DNA of 33,391 nucleotides from an uncultured Oscillospiraceae bacterium (GTDB lineage: Bacteria; Bacillota; Clostridia; Oscillospirales; Oscillospiraceae), in contig CANQBA010000045.1 of the NCBI GenBank assembly GCA_947589545.1, forward strand, positions 1 through 33,391, in the 5' to 3' direction. How positions within the stretch are numbered: position 1 is the stretch's first letter; each line of letters starts with the position of its first letter. Under the pieces are notes generated by a model. It saw nothing but the letters and a program-made list of their open reading frames with translations. It made no database searches and had not been told where the DNA came from. Shown one piece after another: positions 30,809-33,391 of the stretch. The translations under genes were made by a program, and so were the position numbers.

Positions 30809-31381
30809 ATGGAGTATAAAAATATTTTACAAGTCGATTGCCGCAAATCATTTCGTGAATGGCTCAGCGTTTATTCAGAACAAGAGACAGAATGCTGGGT
30901 TAATGTAAAACGTGGAAAGCCTGTTGATGACACCCACTTTTGGTATATTGATGCTGTGGAAGAAGCGCTTTGCTATGGCTGGATAGACAGCACCCACCGA
31001 ATCATTGACGGAAAGAGGTTGCAGCGCTTTACACCCCGTAAAAAGGGGAGCAAGTGGACAGAACTCAACAAGGAGCGCGTTCGCAGACTGGATGCTTTAG
31101 GTCTGATGACTGATGCGGGAAGAGCAGTCCTCCCTGCTATGGGGATTCGCAGTTTTCAAATTGACCCTGATATTGAGGCGGCACTGAAGGCTGCACGGGC
31201 ATGGTCAAAGTTCAAATCATTTCCTCCCTTATACCAAAGGGTTCGAGCGGGAAATATCGCCTTCTATAAGAAACGAAACCCAGAGATGTACGACCAAATG
31301 TTGGCGCACTTAATCGAGGAAACCAGACAAGGTAAAATGTTTGGCGAATGGAATGACTATGGCAGACTGTTAGATTATTAA
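30809..31381 (+). CDS. YdeI/OmpD-associated family protein
   Basis: A 190-residue cytoplasmic protein of the YdeI/OmpD-associated family. FREWLSVYSEQETECWV, then YIDAVEEALCYGWIDS (about residues 50-65), RFTPRKKGSKWTELNKERV (about 77-95) and LALL-like helices rich in Lys at the end give the family pattern. Its biochemical role is not settled; relatives are linked to peptide and stress resistance in some bacteria. It occupies the slot held in Y by the MBL hydrolase. The ribosome site is weak (AAGGA touches the ATG). Confidence 0.8.
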   Translation: MEYKNILQVDCRKSFREWLSVYSEQETECWVNVKRGKPVDDTHFWYIDAVEEALCYGWIDSTHRIIDGKRLQRFTPRKKGSKWTELNKERVRRLDALGLMTDAGRAVLPAMGIRSFQIDPDIEAALKAARAWSKFKSFPPLYQRVRAGNIAFYKKRNPEMYDQMLAHLIEETRQGKMFGEWNDYGRLLDY

Positions 31382-31424
31382 ATTCCCGTTTGTCGAACTG
31401 AACACAACTGAATACCGCAAGATT

Positions 31425-31472
31425 GACCGTTGACGCACCGGCTTCCCGGTGAAAAAGCCAGCGGTCTTTTTT
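31425..31472 (+). terminator. Terminator after the YdeI-like gene
   Basis: GACCGTTG pairs with CAGCGGTC and, inside, ACCGG with CCGGT; six T residues follow. Confidence 0.8.
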
Positions 31473-31498
31473 ATCCCAAAAGAAGGGTGTCACACAAT

Positions 31499-31694
31499 GG
31501 CAAAGGCAATCAACCAGCTCCAAGTGGAGATCGTAAAACCTCAGATGTTCAGGTGCCACATTAATCGGCATTCTAAAGTCACAATAGACCAATTGCCCTG
31601 TCGGAAGAGCAGTGACGCGATTGCTGCCCCTGTGTGCGGCTTCACGGCAGAGGGACAGGATTGTACACCCCTGAGCACCAAAGGCACCGTGTAG
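31499..31694 (+). other. Possible truncated ORF running into repeat R4
   Basis: ATG 31499 has AAGGGTG at good distance and opens MAKAINQLQVEIVKPQ, but the frame continues into R4 with no sign of a protein family. It may be the start of a gene lost by rearrangement, or chance. Confidence 0.2.
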
Positions 31695-31719
31695 CGGGTT
31701 TGTGGGGAGGTGTGAAAGG
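31618..31719 (+). repeat. Repeat R4, Z copy
   Basis: Matches 14924-15025. Here R4 and R3 are 27 bp apart, the arrangement that the IS110 insertion and rearrangement broke up in Y. Confidence 0.6.
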
Positions 31720-31746
31720 TAGAGCGTGAGGTGCAGAGAGGAAGAC

Positions 31747-31893
31747 TCTCCCGTTTGGGAGAGGCAAGCATCGCATTTGTCTGTACACCGGGCGAGCCCG
31801 GTGCCCGCCAAATGCTTTTCTGGGCAGTAGCCCGGACCCACTGAGCAAAAAAGTTGTCCGTTTGTACACAATTTTCCCCTGGCTATTTGGCGA
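31747..31893 (+). repeat. Structured repeat R3, Z copy
   Basis: Close to 16770-16916, with both hairpins conserved. Its last 13 bases form the -35 side of the integrase promoter. Confidence 0.75.
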
Positions 31894-31908
31894 ACGTGGT
31901 GGTATGTT
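31880..31908 (+). promoter_or_regulatory. Conserved integrase promoter, copy Z
   Basis: TGGCTA, 17 bp, TATGTT preceded by TGG. The -35 part belongs to R3, the -10 part to the integrase module. Confidence 0.6.
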
Positions 31909-31944
31909 GTGTGTTTGCCGAAGGGCAGAAAGGAGGCGCACAGC

Positions 31945-33093
31945 ATGAGTAAACGCAGAGCCAACGGTGAGGGGAATATTCGCAAGAGGCCGGATGGGCG
32001 CTGGGAAGGGCGGTATGTGGCTGGGCACGACGAGAATGGGAAAGCTATCCGAAAGAACGTGCTCGGCAGGACACAAGCGGAGGTCAAGGAGAAGCTGAAG
32101 AAAGCCATCGGGGGGTGTGCGGAGGTTGACGTTGAACGAGCAGAGGAATATACCGTCGGCACTTGGGTCAGAACGTGGTACGAGACGTACTCAAAGCCGC
32201 ACGTCAGGGAGAGTACACAGAGGTTCTATGAGGATTACATCGAGCACCATGTGGTGCCCCGTATCGGCGGCATCAAACTCACCAAGCTGACTGGCAGAGA
32301 CATACAGAAGATGTACAATGATGTGAAGGCAAAAGGGCGGATTCGGAAGAAAGCGGACGGGGACACCAGCATGAGCGCCAGCTACGTCCGGGGCCTCCAC
32401 ATGATGCTCCACAACTGTTTGGACCGAGCGGTGAAGGAGAGGCTGATCCTACGGAATCCAACCGAGGACTGCATCGTGCCGAAGCTGGAGAAGAAGGAAA
32501 TGCAAATCCTGCACCCAGAGGACATCAGCGCCTACCTCAAGGAGGCAGATAAACGGGGCGTTCTGGCGATGTTCTTCCTGGAGCTGACCACGGGGCTACG
32601 CAAAGGGGAGCTCGTTGCCCTCCTTTGGGCTGACCTTGACGAGAAAACTATGACCTTGAATGTCTGCAAGCAGGCCGCCGGAGTCAAAGGCGGAGGAGTG
32701 AAGGTGACGAGGCCGAAAACGGAGACCTCCATCCGCAAAATCTCTCTGTCGCAGGAGACTATCGACGTCCTGAAACGGGAGCACGAGAAGCATCCAGAAC
32801 TCGAAATCATGTTCCCTTCCCCGGTAACGCTGGGTATGTATTACCCCGACTCGGTTACTGCCATCCACAACAAAATCCTCAAATCCGCCGGACTCCCACA
32901 CATACGTCTGCACGACTTGAGACATACCTTCGCAACCTTGGCACTGCAAAACGGCGTGGACGTCAAAACCGTCTCCTCCATCCTGGGCCACTACGACGCC
33001 GGGTTCACCCTCCGCACCTACACCCACGTTACCACAAAGATGCAGGAGGAAGCCGCAGCGACGATGGGCAAGTTGATCGGGGCGAATGTATGA
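31945..33093 (+). CDS. int: Tyrosine-family site-specific integrase of element Z
   Basis: A 382-residue recombinase with the same domains and catalytic residues as the Y integrase (TTGLRKGE, HDLRH, LGHYD, RTYTHV). ATG 31945 with AAGGAGG nine bases upstream gives the same length as in Y, so the longer upstream frame is not used. It lies 140 bp from its core site and 225 bp from the tRNA-Tyr 3' end. It is the most likely enzyme for the site next to the tRNA. Confidence 0.93.
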   Translation: MSKRRANGEGNIRKRPDGRWEGRYVAGHDENGKAIRKNVLGRTQAEVKEKLKKAIGGCAEVDVERAEEYTVGTWVRTWYETYSKPHVRESTQRFYEDYIEHHVVPRIGGIKLTKLTGRDIQKMYNDVKAKGRIRKKADGDTSMSASYVRGLHMMLHNCLDRAVKERLILRNPTEDCIVPKLEKKEMQILHPEDISAYLKEADKRGVLAMFFLELTTGLRKGELVALLWADLDEKTMTLNVCKQAAGVKGGGVKVTRPKTETSIRKISLSQETIDVLKREHEKHPELEIMFPSPVTLGMYYPDSVTAIHNKILKSAGLPHIRLHDLRHTFATLALQNGVDVKTVSSILGHYDAGFTLRTYTHVTTKMQEEAAATMGKLIGANV

Positions 33094-33108
33094 GCAAAAA
33101 CTACACAG

Positions 33109-33122
33109 CCATAACTAAAAAA
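33109..33122 (+). repeat. Boundary motif, copy 4
   Basis: CCATAACTAAAAAA, 15 bases after the integrase stop, preceded by CAAAAACTACACAG, as after integrase 2 of X. Confidence 0.5.
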
Positions 33123-33151
33123 GGCCGTGGGACGCATGATCCCACGGCCTT
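33121..33151 (+). terminator. Terminator after integrase Z
   Basis: A perfect 12-bp stem AAGGCCGTGGGA/TCCCACGGCCTT with a 7-base loop; only TGTG follows. Confidence 0.75.
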
Positions 33152-33185
33152 GTGCTGTCCCGTCCTTTCCGCTCCGAAATCCCGT

Positions 33186-33246
33186 TGGGGTCAGAAGTGG
33201 GTCAGAGGCAGGAAACAGCGAAAATACGACATAGACGATTCGGATA
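33186..33246 (+). other. Attachment-like site Z/chromosome
   Basis: TGGGGTCA (33186-33193) and GTGGGTCA (33197-33204), 29 bp of sequence unrelated to the other two sites, then GACGATTCGGATA (33234-33246). The spacing is kept although the filler differs and has no hairpin. Confidence 0.6.
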
Positions 33247-33280
33247 GCTGGTTTCTCCATCCGCCCATTTCCAGATATAA

Positions 33281-33318
33281 CAAAAGCCTCGATTTTGTTC
33301 TCAAAATCGAGGCTTTTG
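33281..33318 (-). terminator. Terminator of the tRNA-Tyr transcript
   Basis: A perfect 17-bp inverted repeat with a four-base loop starting right after the tRNA CCA; on the minus strand it reads AAAAGCCTCGATTTTG and its complement, ending in TTTTGTT. Confidence 0.75.
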
Positions 33319-33391
33319 TGGTGGAGGAGGGTGGATTCGAACCACCGAAGGCATCGCCAGCAGATTTACAGTCTGTCCCCTTTGGCCACTC
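33319..33391 (-). tRNA. tRNA-Tyr (GTA), 5' end outside the window
   Basis: On the minus strand the sequence ends in a T arm with GGTTCGAATCC, acceptor strand and encoded CCA. The anticodon loop reads CTGTAAA with anticodon GTA, and there is the long variable arm typical of bacterial tRNA-Tyr. About 12 bases of the 5' acceptor and D arm are beyond the window. The gene is undisturbed at its 3' end. Confidence 0.92.

Larger units (their letters stand above)
30349..33246. mobile_element. Element Z, minimal integrase-only element
   Basis: A 2.9-kb unit between two GACGATTCGGATA cores. It keeps the conserved left end, a YdeI-like cargo gene, R4, R3 and an intact integrase. It lacks DUF6809, DUF6076, HTH, relaxase and excisionase. 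It could move only with help in trans. Confidence 0.5.

Noticed and set aside
31212-32162. A 316-codon minus-strand frame over R4, R3 and the integrase start
   Set aside because: It crosses a promoter, two non-coding repeats and the 5' end of the integrase; no family resemblance.
33319-33391. Integration exactly into the tRNA-Tyr gene
   Set aside because: The tRNA 3' end is followed by its own terminator and no duplicate tRNA fragment is seen elsewhere in the window; the shared core lies about 73 bp away from the tRNA end.

Overview
The window looks like an accessory island in a Clostridia-type Bacillota genome, probably a gut lineage. The signs are moderate GC with AT-rich patches, strong AGGAGG-type ribosome sites, extended -10 promoters, and DUF6809, DUF6076, MobP3/MobL-type relaxase and AP2-arm tyrosine integrase families. 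The genus cannot be told from the sequence. The right edge reaches a chromosomal tRNA-Tyr (minus strand, 33319-33391, 5' end outside the window), and everything to its left reads as related integrative mobilizable elements (IMEs) stacked next to it. Three attachment-like sites share one design: a pair of GTGGGTCA-type direct repeats 11-12 bp apart, then 28-29 bp, then the 13-mer GACGATTCGGATA (cores at 13006, 30349 and 33234). I use them to divide the window into element X (1-13018, left end outside), element Y (13006-30361) and element Z (30349-33246), followed by chromosome. This division is inference.

X carries a DUF6809 gene, a type III restriction-modification operon (mod 738, res 2931) with unknown ORFs inside and around it, a DUF4238 gene and a RES-domain gene. 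A conserved boundary motif and terminator follow, then the mobility module: DUF6076 (minus), a small excisionase-like protein, an HTH protein, a ribbon-helix-helix-like protein and two overlapping tyrosine integrases. X has no relaxase.

Y begins with a conserved left-end repeat that has been split by a HepT/MntA toxin-antitoxin pair. It continues with an MBL-fold hydrolase, an IS110-family insertion sequence, structured repeats and a decayed DUF6809 copy. Next come an efflux-type operon (TetR, HdeD-like, MMPL, secreted coiled-coil protein), the same boundary motif and terminator, three generations of DUF6076 (two broken, one intact), an HTH protein, a ribbon-helix-helix-like protein, a MobP3-like relaxase fused to Sel1 repeats, an excisionase, an integrase and a Cu/Zn superoxide dismutase.

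Z is minimal: left-end repeat, a YdeI/OmpD-associated-family gene, the two repeats R4 and R3, and an integrase about 95% identical to that of Y. It looks like an internal deletion derivative of a Y-type element.

The most interesting picture is a family of IMEs that share ends, promoters, terminators and mobility genes but carry exchangeable cargo (restriction-modification, efflux, toxin-antitoxin, SOD, hydrolase) in recurrent slots. They appear to have accumulated in tandem at one site and to have remodelled each other through the repeats they share.
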